DNA of 64,000 nucleotides from Francisella persica ATCC VR-331. GTDB lineage: Bacteria; Pseudomonadota; Gammaproteobacteria; Francisellales; Francisellaceae. The position numbers and the translations under genes are program-made. The stretch spans positions 1-64,000 of the forward strand of contig NZ_CP013022.1 in assembly GCF_001653955.1 (NCBI RefSeq), given 5' to 3'. Under the pieces are notes generated by a model that was not told where the DNA came from, made no database searches, and worked only from the letters and a program-made list of their open reading frames with translations. This document shows, piece by piece, positions 40,315 to 49,490 of this stretch (positions are counted from its first letter, which is position 1; each line of letters opens with the position of its first letter).

Positions 40315-41103
40315 TTAAATTAAGCCTAGTTCAACTAGAGCATAATAAACGCCATCATTATAATTTGTTTTAGCGATTAAATTGGCTTTTTCTTTTAGTT
40401 GTGGTGAAGCATTTTCCATTGCAATGGCAACATCAACTCTATCAAACATCTCTAGATCATTATTACCATCACCAAAAGCATAAGTCTCATAGTTTTCTAA
40501 GCCTAGATACTCAACTACCTTATCAATACCATTAGCCTTTGTATGCCCAGCTAAATAACAATCAACATAACCATGCTCATTATGTGGAGCTGTGATATAA
40601 TCATCGCCGAGTGTATGCTGTAAGGCAACAACATCGACATTTCTACCTAAAACCAAAGCATTATAGATTGTAACATTATATAGATTGTGTGTCGTAATAA
40701 TTTTATCTTTATTGACAATAACAGTATTATAAAAATATTCAAGATCCTCTGATTCAAGGTTATTTACATAGGCATACTTACCCTCAAAGAGCCAGTCATG
40801 ATTGTGTTTCTCACAGAATTCTAAAACACTATCTATAGCACTTTGGGGGAAAAGTTTCTCATAAACAAGTTTATCGCCGACTCTTACAACTGAGCCATTA
40901 GCAGTAATAAAGCCGTCCATAGGTAACTCAAGAACCGCTAATGGAATAAAGCCTTGCGTCCTACCAGTAGCTATGAAAGTTTTATAACCTCGTTTTCTGA
41001 GATTTTTTATTGCTTGAATATTTTTCTCTGAAACAAAAAGTTTCCCTTTATTTTCATATACTAAAGTACCATCGATATCAAAAAAGAATGCTTTATTTTT
41101 CAT
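40315..41103 (-). CDS. Cof-type HAD-IIB sugar-phosphate phosphatase
   Basis: A 262-residue phosphatase. The nucleophile Asp is in FFFDIDGTLVYE at the start; TGRT (motif II), the HAD-IIB cap, and GDGNNDLEMFDRV (motif IV) are intact. AAGGAGAA sits before ATG 41103; the frame runs further to 41178 but without start signals. Cof-type enzymes dephosphorylate sugar phosphates, PLP or flavin intermediates. Substrate unknown. Confidence 0.92.
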   Translation of the reverse strand: MKNKAFFFDIDGTLVYENKGKLFVSEKNIQAIKNLRKRGYKTFIATGRTQGFIPLAVLELPMDGFITANGSVVRVGDKLVYEKLFPQSAIDSVLEFCEKHNHDWLFEGKYAYVNNLESEDLEYFYNTVIVNKDKIITTHNLYNVTIYNALVLGRNVDVVALQHTLGDDYITAPHNEHGYVDCYLAGHTKANGIDKVVEYLGLENYETYAFGDGNNDLEMFDRVDVAIAMENASPQLKEKANLIAKTNYNDGVYYALVELGLI

Positions 41104-41208
41104 TTTTCTCCTTAATAATCTAAAATATTTGCTATTCCCATATACATGGGAACCTATCAATTTATAGTTAATATTCAAAAGATATGTAAATCTATAGAAA
41201 TTATATTT

Positions 41209-42225
41209 TTAATAAATAAACATTGCATCACCATAGCTGAAAAACCTATATTTTTTTGCTATTGCATGATGATATGCTTGCATAATTTTGTGTTTATCGG
41301 CAAAAGCACTTATAAGTATAATCAAAGTAGACTTTGGTAAATGAAAGTTTGTAATCACCGCATCTATAACATTAAACTTTTTTCCAGGATATAAGAAAAT
41401 ATCTGTCTCCCCCTGATAAGTTTCAATCTGACCATTTTGTCCTGCTGTCTCAAGTGAGCGTACAGAAGTTGTGCCTATAGCTATGACTCTACCACCATTT
41501 GCTTTTGTTTGTCGAATTTTTTGACACACATCTGCTGGTACAGATATTACCTCAGCATGCATTTTATGACTCTCAATATCATCAACTTTGACAGGTTTGA
41601 AAGTTCCAGAACCAACATGTAGAGTTATATAAGCAATACCAACACCCTTAGCTTTTATCTGCCGCATTAGCTGTTGTGAGAAATGCAAACCAGCTGTAGG
41701 CGCTGCAACTGAACCTAAATCTTTAGCATATACAGTCTGATAACGCTCAGCATCAAACTCTTCATCTTCGCGCTTCATATATGGTGGTAATGGAATATGA
41801 CCAAACTCTTCCATCAGCTGATAAATATCTTTGTCGCCTTGTAGCTCAAGTAGATACATAACACCATCTTTGTCTAAAACTTTTGCTAATGTATCCTCAA
41901 TATATATTTCACTGCCAATAGCTGGTGAACGGTTAGCTTTGATATGTGTTTCAAAGACTTTTGGTGTTTTGATCCTTTCTATAAGGTATTCAAGCTTTGC
42001 TCCAGTAGTTTTGCTACCATACAAACGAGCCAACATTACTTTACTATTATTAAAAATAAGTAAATCTTTTGGCGTTATAAAATCAATAAAATCAGTAAAT
42101 TTATGATCAGCTATTTCACCTGTTTGCTTATTTAACTTTAGTAACCTACTAGCATCACGATTTTTTAATGGGTATCTAGCGATCAATTCTTCTGGTAATT
42201 TATAATTAAAATCATCTGTTTTCAT
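41209..42225 (-). CDS. queA: QueA, S-adenosylmethionine:tRNA ribosyltransferase-isomerase
   Basis: A 338-residue enzyme that transfers the ribosyl part of SAM to preQ1 in tRNA, giving epoxyqueuosine. Motifs: NNSKVMLARLYG, GLHFSQQLM, VGSGTFKPVKVDDIESHKMH and FLYPGKKFNVIDAVITNFHLPKST. ATG 42225 has AAGG six bases upstream. Partner of the preQ1-controlled transporter at 39.0 kb. Confidence 0.97.
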   Translation of the reverse strand: MKTDDFNYKLPEELIARYPLKNRDASRLLKLNKQTGEIADHKFTDFIDFITPKDLLIFNNSKVMLARLYGSKTTGAKLEYLIERIKTPKVFETHIKANRSPAIGSEIYIEDTLAKVLDKDGVMYLLELQGDKDIYQLMEEFGHIPLPPYMKREDEEFDAERYQTVYAKDLGSVAAPTAGLHFSQQLMRQIKAKGVGIAYITLHVGSGTFKPVKVDDIESHKMHAEVISVPADVCQKIRQTKANGGRVIAIGTTSVRSLETAGQNGQIETYQGETDIFLYPGKKFNVIDAVITNFHLPKSTLIILISAFADKHKIMQAYHHAIAKKYRFFSYGDAMFIY

Positions 42226-42407
42226 CAACAACCTTATACTAATAAAAACTAATATTTTTAGTGTCTCTTAAATTTACTTTTATTTCTTTTATATGACTCA
42301 TAGTCATTAAGAATTTTTTTAACAAATCTTTATCTGATAAGTCATTTAAAACTTACTATAAGTAAGAGAACTTCTATTTTTTAAAAAGTCAAACAAAAAC
42401 TAGCATA

Positions 42408-42680
42408 TTAAAAACATTTACTAAGTAATTCACCCTCATCATTTTCAGGATCAAAATTTTCATCTATCATAGTATTCATTTGGATAATTTGGTCTGCAAG
42501 TAGCTTACTTGTGAGAATATTCATCTTGAGTAAATCAACATAGTAACTTTCTTATCTTTTATTAAACTTTGTTACTATTGTATCTATATTTTTAATAATC
42601 TCTTCTAAACCATCTTGATTATAAAACTCTAAAAATACTTTCTTTTTACATCTAATATTTCGTTTTCCATATTGCTTCAT
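42408..42680 (-). pseudogene. small protein gene with in-frame stop
   Basis: From ATG 42680 one frame reads MKQYGKRNIRCKKKVFLEFY, QDGLEEIIKNIDTIVTKFNKR, a TAA at codon 43, then ESYYVDLLKMNILTSKLLAD up to FDPENDEGELLSKCF and a TAA at 42408. An alternative head in the next frame (MENEILDVKRKYF) joins better and would need one shift. Either way a helical protein of about 90 residues has been interrupted. No family recognised. The rest of the queA-ubiI gap shows nothing. Confidence 0.5.
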
Positions 42681-42692
42681 TTTCTCTTGAGC

Positions 42693-43874
42693 TTACAAGA
42701 CTTGCTTTACCATTAAACTTTTTAAAATACTATTCTTATCAACAAATTCTAGTCCAGCTCTACGCGCTTTTTTGAGATATTGATTATCACTAGCAAAGAC
42801 TTCTTTAAATACATTCATCAAAGCTAGCATCTTAGTATTATCAAACATACGCTCACGCTGATATTTATCTAATGTTGAAATATGTCCAATTAAACGCCCT
42901 TTTGCAAAAGCATCACTCAAAACTCGAGTTAGTGCAATAGCATCCTTAAAACCTATATTTACTCCCTGCCCTGCTAATGGATGAATTGTATGTGCTGCAT
43001 CACCTACTAATACCACATTGTTTTGCATATAACTCTTAGCATGACGCTCTATTAACTCAAAACTAAACCTTTTTGATAGTAAGCTAAGACTACCAAAACT
43101 ATTATCAATTGCCTTAGTAAGTTCTATCTCAAACTTCTCATCTAGTAAACTCATAAGAAAATTAGCATAATCAGTCTTTACAGACCAAACTATTGAAGCT
43201 TTGTTTGCATCTACTAATGGTAAAAACGCTAGTACACCTTTATCATAAAAACGCTGATATGCTGTTTGCTGATGGTCTTTTTCAAGCTTAAGTGTTGCAA
43301 CAATAGCAGTATGTTTATACGGTTTAACTTTAGTTTCAAAATTAAAATAATTACGAATAAAAGAGTTAGCACCATCTGCACCAATTACTAAACTTGTTTC
43401 AATGATTTTATCAGCTAAAAATATTTTTTCAGTATTAACATTTCTTTGGATTTTATGTATTTTTTGATTAGCAAAAATCTCAATACCTGTAGCACTGACC
43501 TTCTCTATTAGAGCGGCAATTATTATATCATTTTCAACAATACATCCTAAGCTATGCTCGGCTATTTCTTCGGCGGTAATATTGATACTTTCACTAGGAA
43601 TATCATCCCATACGCGCATTTGATAATATGGTGATATACGCTTATTTTTAATACTATACCAGACACCTAATTGTTGCAAAAAACTTTTTGAGGTATGGTT
43701 TATAGCACTAACTCTAGTTTCGACTCTATCAGCTCTTAAAGGCTTATTATTAATCTTTTTTGCTTCAATAAGCGCAACCAACAAACCATTTTGGTGCAAT
43801 GCTAAAGCAAGGCTTAAGCCTACCATACCACCACCGACAATCACAGCATCTTTTTGAACATTTCTAACACTCAT
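42693..43874 (-). CDS. ubiI: UbiI/VisC-like FAD-dependent ubiquinone hydroxylase
   Basis: A 393-residue UbiH/UbiF/COQ6-type monooxygenase: GGGMVGLSLALAL (FAD N-terminal), EARVSAI-like EVRVSAINHTS (as ETRVSAINH), GADGANSFIRN (DG motif), and GDAAHTIHPLAGQGVNIGFKD. It hydroxylates the ubiquinone ring. The order ubiI-ubiH-ygfB matches E. coli, which decides the paralogue name; activity could be that of any ring hydroxylase. Its start overlaps the ubiH stop. Confidence 0.88.
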   Translation of the reverse strand: MSVRNVQKDAVIVGGGMVGLSLALALHQNGLLVALIEAKKINNKPLRADRVETRVSAINHTSKSFLQQLGVWYSIKNKRISPYYQMRVWDDIPSESINITAEEIAEHSLGCIVENDIIIAALIEKVSATGIEIFANQKIHKIQRNVNTEKIFLADKIIETSLVIGADGANSFIRNYFNFETKVKPYKHTAIVATLKLEKDHQQTAYQRFYDKGVLAFLPLVDANKASIVWSVKTDYANFLMSLLDEKFEIELTKAIDNSFGSLSLLSKRFSFELIERHAKSYMQNNVVLVGDAAHTIHPLAGQGVNIGFKDAIALTRVLSDAFAKGRLIGHISTLDKYQRERMFDNTKMLALMNVFKEVFASDNQYLKKARRAGLEFVDKNSILKSLMVKQVL

Positions 43875-45075
43875 CCTCAACCACCTTTCTCATTAGAGTT
43901 GAGCCTTTGCTAAGCTTACCCATCATCACTCTTGATAGAACTTTTTTAGCTAACTTGCTTCTTTGTAACAGATGTAAACCAGCATTTCTACTTGCAACTA
44001 ACTTAGCATCATTAGATACAAACCATTTTACAAAACCATTAGTGATAAAAATTGTTCTATCATGATCTGGTTTTCTAACTTTGGCAAACTCTACTAAAAC
44101 AGCTTCAATTGAGTTCTGTGAAAAATCACTCTCTGCAAGCAAATCATACAAAAAACCAATATCTCGTATACTTAGATTCATTCCTTGACCAGATACTGGA
44201 TGCAAAAAATGTAATGCATTACCAAAAAAAAGCACATTGTCTTTATGTACTTGCTCAGCTTGGACAAGATATAAAGGAAAAACCTCGGGTTTTGAAGTAA
44301 GTCTAATTTCTCCTAATCTGTAGCCAAAGCGATCTTGGATTAGCTGCTCAAACTCTTTATTATCTAAGGCTAACTTTGCTTGTGATTTATCTCTATCAAT
44401 AGTCCAAATACAGCCCATAGCAGTTTTTGCCTTAGGTAACATTGCTAATATCCCATCGGTCATAAATCTTTCAAAAGCTGTATTATCATTATAAAGGTCA
44501 GTTTGAATATCAAAAACAAGTGCATCTTGTTGATAATCAGTTGCCTTGACTGCGACATTTAGCATTTTTCTTAAACTTGAGTTTGCGCCATCACAAGCGA
44601 TTATTAGCTGTGCTTCTATAGTTTTAGTCTCTCCTTGCTGCTTGACTACTAAAGAATACTTATAATCGTGTTTATTTAAACTAACAACTTTTGTTTCAAA
44701 AGATTTAACAATATTTGGATTATCAGCAACACTTTGTAAGGCAACTGTCAGAAGCTCTTGCATTGGCACAGTAGCTCCTAGAAATGGCAAATTTTCATCT
44801 TTAGCAAATATCTCAGCTCTGCCATAACTACCTTTATCTGAGATATGAACTTTTTTAATAGTTTGAGGTTTACTTGTAACCTTATCCCACAAACCAAGAG
44901 TATTTAAAAAAGCTATTGATGAATAAGACACCGCAATACTTCTATTATCATTTTTTACTTGTAACTGATCTTTTTCAATATGAATAATTTTACATCCAGT
45001 CTTGGCTAGAGCTAGAGAAGTAAATAAACCAACTATTCCGCCTCCGACAATTGCCACATCATATTTAGTATTCAT
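43864..45075 (-). CDS. ubiH: UbiH-like FAD-dependent ubiquinone hydroxylase
   Basis: A 403-residue paralogue of the next gene with the same motifs: VAIVGGGIVGLFTSLALA, ACDGANSSLRKML, and FGNALHFLHPVSGQGMNLSIRD (GD replaced by GN in the usual GDAAH). ATG 45075 has AGGT seven bases upstream; a longer frame to 45102 is less likely. It lies between ygfB and ubiI with overlapping ends. No pepP is present, unlike E. coli. Confidence 0.88.
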   Translation of the reverse strand: MNTKYDVAIVGGGIVGLFTSLALAKTGCKIIHIEKDQLQVKNDNRSIAVSYSSIAFLNTLGLWDKVTSKPQTIKKVHISDKGSYGRAEIFAKDENLPFLGATVPMQELLTVALQSVADNPNIVKSFETKVVSLNKHDYKYSLVVKQQGETKTIEAQLIIACDGANSSLRKMLNVAVKATDYQQDALVFDIQTDLYNDNTAFERFMTDGILAMLPKAKTAMGCIWTIDRDKSQAKLALDNKEFEQLIQDRFGYRLGEIRLTSKPEVFPLYLVQAEQVHKDNVLFFGNALHFLHPVSGQGMNLSIRDIGFLYDLLAESDFSQNSIEAVLVEFAKVRKPDHDRTIFITNGFVKWFVSNDAKLVASRNAGLHLLQRSKLAKKVLSRVMMGKLSKGSTLMRKVVEDEC

Positions 45076-45628
45076 GTTGATACCTAATTTTTTCACTATC
45101 AATAAGTAAAACTGCTACTTTTGTATACTCAACCAACTCAATAAAATCTTTTGCACAACCTTCATCTTCACCTAAAGCTTCATAGTCCATATATGAGATT
45201 TTCATCAGATCACTAATTGCTTCCTTGATTTCTTGATATTTTAAATTCTCAAAATCCAAACCAAATAAACCTACTCCTGATAGAAACCATCTTATCCAAG
45301 ATGTAAGAGCTTCAGCTCGATAACTTAACGGCTTATTATCTGCTGGAATAAATAAATCAAAGCTTAGACCTTTTTCATCGAATTGAGATTTGGTGTAATA
45401 ATAAAGTTTTTTCATAGTTTTCAAAGCTGAACTAGCAATCAAATCACCATCTTCAATTGGCTTGGTCATTAGAGAATCTGACCAAGCTGTAAATTTAACT
45501 TCAGCACCAAAACTAAATAAGGCACAAAGTAAACCATGGGCTTCAGAAGCTGAGCTTATAGCCTGCATTACTTTAAGTGCTTCTGCTACATCTTCAAAAC
45601 TAGGTTTTTCTTTTTTCATAGAAATCAT
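45065..45628 (-). CDS. ygfB: YgfB/UPF0149 family protein
   Basis: A 187-residue acidic, helical protein of the YecA/YgfB family: SEAHGLLCALFSFGA near the N-terminus, FDLFIPADNKPLSYRAEALTSWIRWFLSGVG in the middle. In E. coli ygfB lies upstream of pepP-ubiH-ubiI. Start could be 45628 or the Met at 45619. It overlaps ubiH by about 11 bases, so the three genes are probably one operon. Confidence 0.88.
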   Translation of the reverse strand: MISMKKEKPSFEDVAEALKVMQAISSASEAHGLLCALFSFGAEVKFTAWSDSLMTKPIEDGDLIASSALKTMKKLYYYTKSQFDEKGLSFDLFIPADNKPLSYRAEALTSWIRWFLSGVGLFGLDFENLKYQEIKEAISDLMKISYMDYEALGEDEGCAKDFIELVEYTKVAVLLIDSEKIRYQHEY

Positions 45629-45859
45629 AATTTTATTTTATTTATCTCGTTAAATATTTTACTGTATCTAGATAATTAGTTATAGGTATTTTTTGAAATA
45701 TTCTGCTCAAAGCAAAGTTAAAAGCAGCTAATAGTTAGCAACAGTCAAATACTTAATCAGCAAAAGAAAAGCATTTAACTCCAAATTCAATAAATATATC
45801 TACAAACTTTTAGTATAAAATTATCCAAAGAGTATTTAGCGTGATTTATAATAAGTTTG

Positions 45860-46076
45860 TAATCAAGAGTTTAGTTGTCTGGGTTATTAGTAATTTAGTT
45901 ACAATCTTGTATCGACACTACTTAGAAAAGTGAGCCTTAGTGTTTTGACTAGAGATCAAGCTTTGATGCTCTAGCGTTGACAAAGGAGCCCAACGTTTAA
46001 GCTATGGCACCCACCTTGATACCATAGGGATCAAGGATATTGGACTAAAACGTGAATCTGGACAGCTAATTTTTTT
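45860..46076 (+). ncRNA. ssrS: 6S RNA
   Basis: The ends pair: TTAGTTGTC (45871-45879) with GACAGCTAA (46061-46069), followed by seven Ts. The interior contains CACCTTGATACC and ATCAAGG near 46010-46035, matching the conserved 6S 3' strand (CACCTTGAACCAAGGGTTCAAGG in E. coli, shared core), and long complementary arms around a central bubble. A TATAAT at 45847-45852 is placed for a start near 45860. As in E. coli it lies directly upstream of the ygfA gene. 6S RNA sequesters sigma-70 RNA polymerase in stationary phase. Confidence 0.8.
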
Positions 46077-46089
46077 CATACTTGCAGTC

Positions 46090-46638
46090 ATGGATAAAAA
46101 TCAAATACGTAGGCAGCTTTTAAATATTAGAAATTCTCTTACAAACAAAACCTATCTTAGCGAGCAAATCAGTTCTAAACTGATAAGTTACATACAAGTA
46201 AATTTTACTAATCCCAAGATAGCTAGTTTTGTATCGCTAAAAAATGAAATAGATACTCAAACTATTAACAGTCATTTTGAAAATATCTATTTACCTATAA
46301 TTCATCCATTTACAAAACATGGACTCTGGTTTGCTAAAGACTCTAAAAGTTATTACTTAAATAAATATAAAATCAAAGAACCTCTATACTCTGTTAAAGA
46401 TATAGTTACAGCTTGGGAACTTGATATTATTATAGTACCGATTGTTGGTTTTACTAGTGATAAATTTAGAATGGGTATGGGTGGAGGTTTTTATGACTAT
46501 AGCTTAAGCTTTAAAAAAACTCATAAATACCCTTTAACTATAGGTATAGCCTTTGATGAACAGCAAAATAATGCTATTATCATAGATATACATGATATTA
46601 AGCTTGATTTAATTATTACACCTACGAGGATATTATAA
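46090..46638 (+). CDS. ygfA: 5-formyltetrahydrofolate cyclo-ligase
   Basis: A 182-residue enzyme converting 5-formyl-THF to 5,10-methenyl-THF with ATP. The family motif MGMGGGFYDY (about residues 129-138) is intact, as are the N-terminal RRQLLNIRN Arg residues and VPIVGFTSD. The 6S RNA upstream probably reads into it. It is followed by bolA after two bases. Confidence 0.93.
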   Translation: MDKNQIRRQLLNIRNSLTNKTYLSEQISSKLISYIQVNFTNPKIASFVSLKNEIDTQTINSHFENIYLPIIHPFTKHGLWFAKDSKSYYLNKYKIKEPLYSVKDIVTAWELDIIIVPIVGFTSDKFRMGMGGGFYDYSLSFKKTHKYPLTIGIAFDEQQNNAIIIDIHDIKLDLIITPTRIL

Positions 46639-46640
46639 CT

Positions 46641-46907
46641 ATGGATAGTACTACTGTAGCAGATCAAATCAAAACTCAAATATTATCCAAAGTTGAACCT
46701 CAAGCTATAATTGAAGTAATTGATGAAACACATAAGCATGTAAAACATAAAAGCTATACTCAAGGCAAGTATTATTTCGTGCTTAATATAAACTCTCAAA
46801 AACTCAGCACAATAACAAAAATCCAGTCACACAAGCAAATATTTAAAGCTGTTGAAGATTTAATGCCATATATTCATGCTTTATCAATAAAGATCAAACC
46901 GGAGTAA
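46641..46907 (+). CDS. BolA-family protein
   Basis: An 88-residue protein with the BolA fold: VADQIKTQIL helix, IIEVIDETHKHVKH with the conserved His pair used in Fe-S binding with monothiol glutaredoxins, then the C-terminal helix (HKQIFKAVEDLMPYIHALSIKI). AGGA precedes the ATG. It may act in iron-sulfur trafficking or transcription; no glutaredoxin is next to it. Confidence 0.88.
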   Translation: MDSTTVADQIKTQILSKVEPQAIIEVIDETHKHVKHKSYTQGKYYFVLNINSQKLSTITKIQSHKQIFKAVEDLMPYIHALSIKIKPE

Positions 46908-46913
46908 GATACA

Positions 46914-47540
46914 ATGTTTGATTTTATTATACATTTTAATGAGTATATAAATTATTTTATTGACCTTTTAGGTGTGTGGTTTTATATTTTATTATTCTTT
47001 ATCGTTTTTTGTGAAACTGGAATTGTTTTAGGTATATTTTTCCCGGGTGACTCATTACTTTTTACAATTGGTATAACAGCCGCTGCTACAAGTATCAATA
47101 TTCATTTAGCAGTTTTAGCGATATGCTTAGGTGCTATAATCGGTGACTCGTGCAACTATATCACTGGTAAATTTATTGGCGAAAAACTCTTTAGTAATAA
47201 TGCACGAATTCTCAAGAAAGTTTATTTGATTAGAACAAAAGAATTTTTAGAACAACATGGCACAAAAGCGATAATTTTCTCACGTTTTATTGCCTTTGTT
47301 AGAACCATTACTCCTTTTGTAGCAGGTGTAAGCAGAATGAATTATGCTAAATTTGTCACATTAGGAACAATATCTGCAATTATATGGTCTTTTTCTATAA
47401 CCTATACTGTATACTTCTTTAGTAATAACAAATTTGTTAAACAAAATCTAAGCCTTTTAATCGCTATGGTAGTAATTGTTGTAATTATTCAAATGCTACT
47501 TAAAAGTATTATCAATAAAATAAAAGCAAAAAGAACTTAA
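46914..47540 (+). CDS. DedA-family membrane protein (copy 1)
   Basis: A 208-residue polytopic protein. The family motifs FCETGIVLGIFFPGDSLLFTIG (residues 37-58), GDSCNYITGKFIG and FSRFIAFVRTITPFVAGVSRM with the conserved Arg residues are intact. DedA proteins support membrane potential homeostasis and flip undecaprenyl phosphate or phosphatidylethanolamine. GGAGTAAG precedes ATG. A second copy follows after 55 bases. Confidence 0.93.
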   Translation: MFDFIIHFNEYINYFIDLLGVWFYILLFFIVFCETGIVLGIFFPGDSLLFTIGITAAATSINIHLAVLAICLGAIIGDSCNYITGKFIGEKLFSNNARILKKVYLIRTKEFLEQHGTKAIIFSRFIAFVRTITPFVAGVSRMNYAKFVTLGTISAIIWSFSITYTVYFFSNNKFVKQNLSLLIAMVVIVVIIQMLLKSIINKIKAKRT

Positions 47541-47595
47541 CCTTTAGAAATTATTTTTTTATAATCTAACGACAAAACATTCAAAAGCATAACTC

Positions 47596-48246
47596 ATGGA
47601 TACAATCTCGGCGCTATTAAATATAGTCTTGCATCTAGATCAATTTATTAGCACTTATATAAATATACTAGGTGACTGGACTTACTTACTGCTTTTTTTA
47701 GTCATTTTTTGTGAAACTGGAATTGTAATAACTCCTTTTTTACCAGGTGATTCATTACTTTTTGCCATAGGTCTTACTGGAGCTGCGACAACTCTTAATG
47801 TTCACCTAGTAACGCCAATATTAGTATCAGCTGCAGTTTGTGGAGATTCTTGTAACTATTTCTTAGGTCGTATGATTGGTAAAAAAATCTTTAAAGATGA
47901 TGCAAAAATTCTTAAGACTGCGTATCTTTTAAAAGCTCAAGAATTCTTTAACAAGTACGGTCCAACAGCTATTATACTTGCTAGGTTTACACCACTTGTA
48001 CGTACATTTATGCCTTTTACAGCTGGTATGGCACTAATGAAATATACTAAATTTGTGGCAATAGGTATTATCGGTGCATTTATCTGGGTTTATTCTATTG
48101 TGTATTTGGCATTTTTCTTTAGTAATAATGCTTTTGTTAAAAAATATTTTGGCTTATTTATCATTTTTATTGTTGTTGTTTCTTTGATACCACCGACAAT
48201 ATCTTTTATCAAAGTTTTGAAAAACAAACTACTTGATCGTCAATAA
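47596..48246 (+). CDS. DedA-family membrane protein (copy 2)
   Basis: A 216-residue paralogue of the preceding gene. FCETGIVITPFLPGDSLLFA, GDSCNYFLGRMIG and LARFTPLVRTFMPFTAG match position by position, so the pair arose by tandem duplication, though identity is now modest and both look intact. Some DedA paralogues differ in lipid substrate. The 232 bases after it contain nothing I recognise. Confidence 0.93.
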   Translation: MDTISALLNIVLHLDQFISTYINILGDWTYLLLFLVIFCETGIVITPFLPGDSLLFAIGLTGAATTLNVHLVTPILVSAAVCGDSCNYFLGRMIGKKIFKDDAKILKTAYLLKAQEFFNKYGPTAIILARFTPLVRTFMPFTAGMALMKYTKFVAIGIIGAFIWVYSIVYLAFFFSNNAFVKKYFGLFIIFIVVVSLIPPTISFIKVLKNKLLDRQ

Positions 48247-48478
48247 AAACAGCAAGACTATTGATTTAATATTACAAAAGCATTGAGTACTTCAACAAGC
48301 CCACTAACTCATTTGCCAAAATGTAACTTTTAAAACTAAGAAAACAACGAATTCGATAAGCACAGTTAACTTATTGTAAAATTTTTATTGCTTAAATCAA
48401 CAATTTCTCAGCCATTAGTTAGTAAGATTTAGTTTGTTACTTAACAAGTTTTATTTAAATAATTCTTAAGTCTAAAAT

Positions 48479-49177
48479 CTACTTTTTAAGGTTTAAATAA
48501 TCTACAAGAAGTTTCCTACTTTTTAACTGCTTACCAGCTAAAACATAATCAATACATACTCGAGTAACTCTAGAAATTGCTTTTAGATCATCATTTGACC
48601 ACAAGCTTAGCGGTTGATTTATTTTCTTAAGACTTCTGCCAGAGATACTATTGATAGCTGAGCTAAGATCTTTTCTAAACCCATTAGGAAGTATAGTGTA
48701 GCTACAATTATTTTGTATTGATATCCCATTAATATCATTATCAACATAAATGCCATGACCAAGACTATTTAATAACTCAAGCTCAAACATTCTTAATAAG
48801 TATCTATAATTAGCTTCATCGATATTTCTTAAAATAAAATCATATTTATCAAAGAGAATATCTTCTTCATGAGAATAATTTAAAAGTAAATATATAAGCT
48901 CATTAATATACTGCAGTGACAATAAGTTTATATATGATTTTTGGTAAAATGACTCAATAAACTCAATATTATAAATTTTACCTAGACCATCGGCCTTTTT
49001 AGCAAGGCTAATTTGTCCTTTTAGTTTAACTAGTGGCTGATATAAATTAGCGTTTTTTTTATTAATTGTTATTAATACCGAGAGCTTGCCGAACTCACGC
49101 GTAAATACGCTCACAAGTAGTGAATTTTCTCTATATTTGCGCTGATGTAATATATAAAAGTCATATAGATGCTGCAT
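48479..49177 (-). CDS. recO: DNA repair protein RecO
   Basis: A 232-residue protein of normal length with the N-terminal OB fold (YILHQRKYRENSLLVSVFTREFG), helical middle and C-terminal region. The zinc cysteines found in some RecO proteins are not evident, as in E. coli. RecO and RecR load RecA on SSB-coated DNA. It overlaps the IscU-like gene by 17 bases and so is coupled to it. Confidence 0.92.
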   Translation of the reverse strand: MQHLYDFYILHQRKYRENSLLVSVFTREFGKLSVLITINKKNANLYQPLVKLKGQISLAKKADGLGKIYNIEFIESFYQKSYINLLSLQYINELIYLLLNYSHEEDILFDKYDFILRNIDEANYRYLLRMFELELLNSLGHGIYVDNDINGISIQNNCSYTILPNGFRKDLSSAINSISGRSLKKINQPLSLWSNDDLKAISRVTRVCIDYVLAGKQLKSRKLLVDYLNLKK

Positions 49178-49490
49178 TTACTTTCTCAATAAGCTGAATT
49201 ATTTGTAGTCCATCTCTATACCTAACTTGTGGTAAATCAAAATCTGCTATTAGCTTTTCTAAAGAAATTTGGCTCAGATTTTGTTTATTTTGCAAACTAA
49301 TCTGAAGCCACTTAAGCATAGCTAAGCTATACGCATCACCATAAATCCTATATGATACTCTTTTATCACAAATATAAATCTCGACTGTTGAAAAATTATC
49401 GCTAATACTATATTTAGCCTGCTCTGCTAAGATAATACTATCTTCAAACTTAACTTGTGTTAAAAGCTGCTTTACTAATTCATTATACAT
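49161..49490 (-). CDS. degenerate IscU/NifU-like protein without ligand cysteines
   Basis: A 109-residue protein. From about residue 47 it follows the IscU pattern: YRIYGDAYSLAMLKWLQISL where IscU has TYGCGSAIASS, and DFDLPQVRYRDGLQIIQLIEKV where IscU has ALPPVKIHCSMLAEDAI. Both cysteines that bind the cluster are replaced (by Asp and Arg/Asp), and only one Cys (about residue 41) remains. It overlaps both iscS (8 bases) and recO (17 bases). It may be a partner or regulator of the desulfurase rather than a scaffold. The IscU relation is inferred from pattern and context, not from a search. Confidence 0.6.
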   Translation of the reverse strand: MYNELVKQLLTQVKFEDSIILAEQAKYSISDNFSTVEIYICDKRVSYRIYGDAYSLAMLKWLQISLQNKQNLSQISLEKLIADFDLPQVRYRDGLQIIQLIEKVNAASI

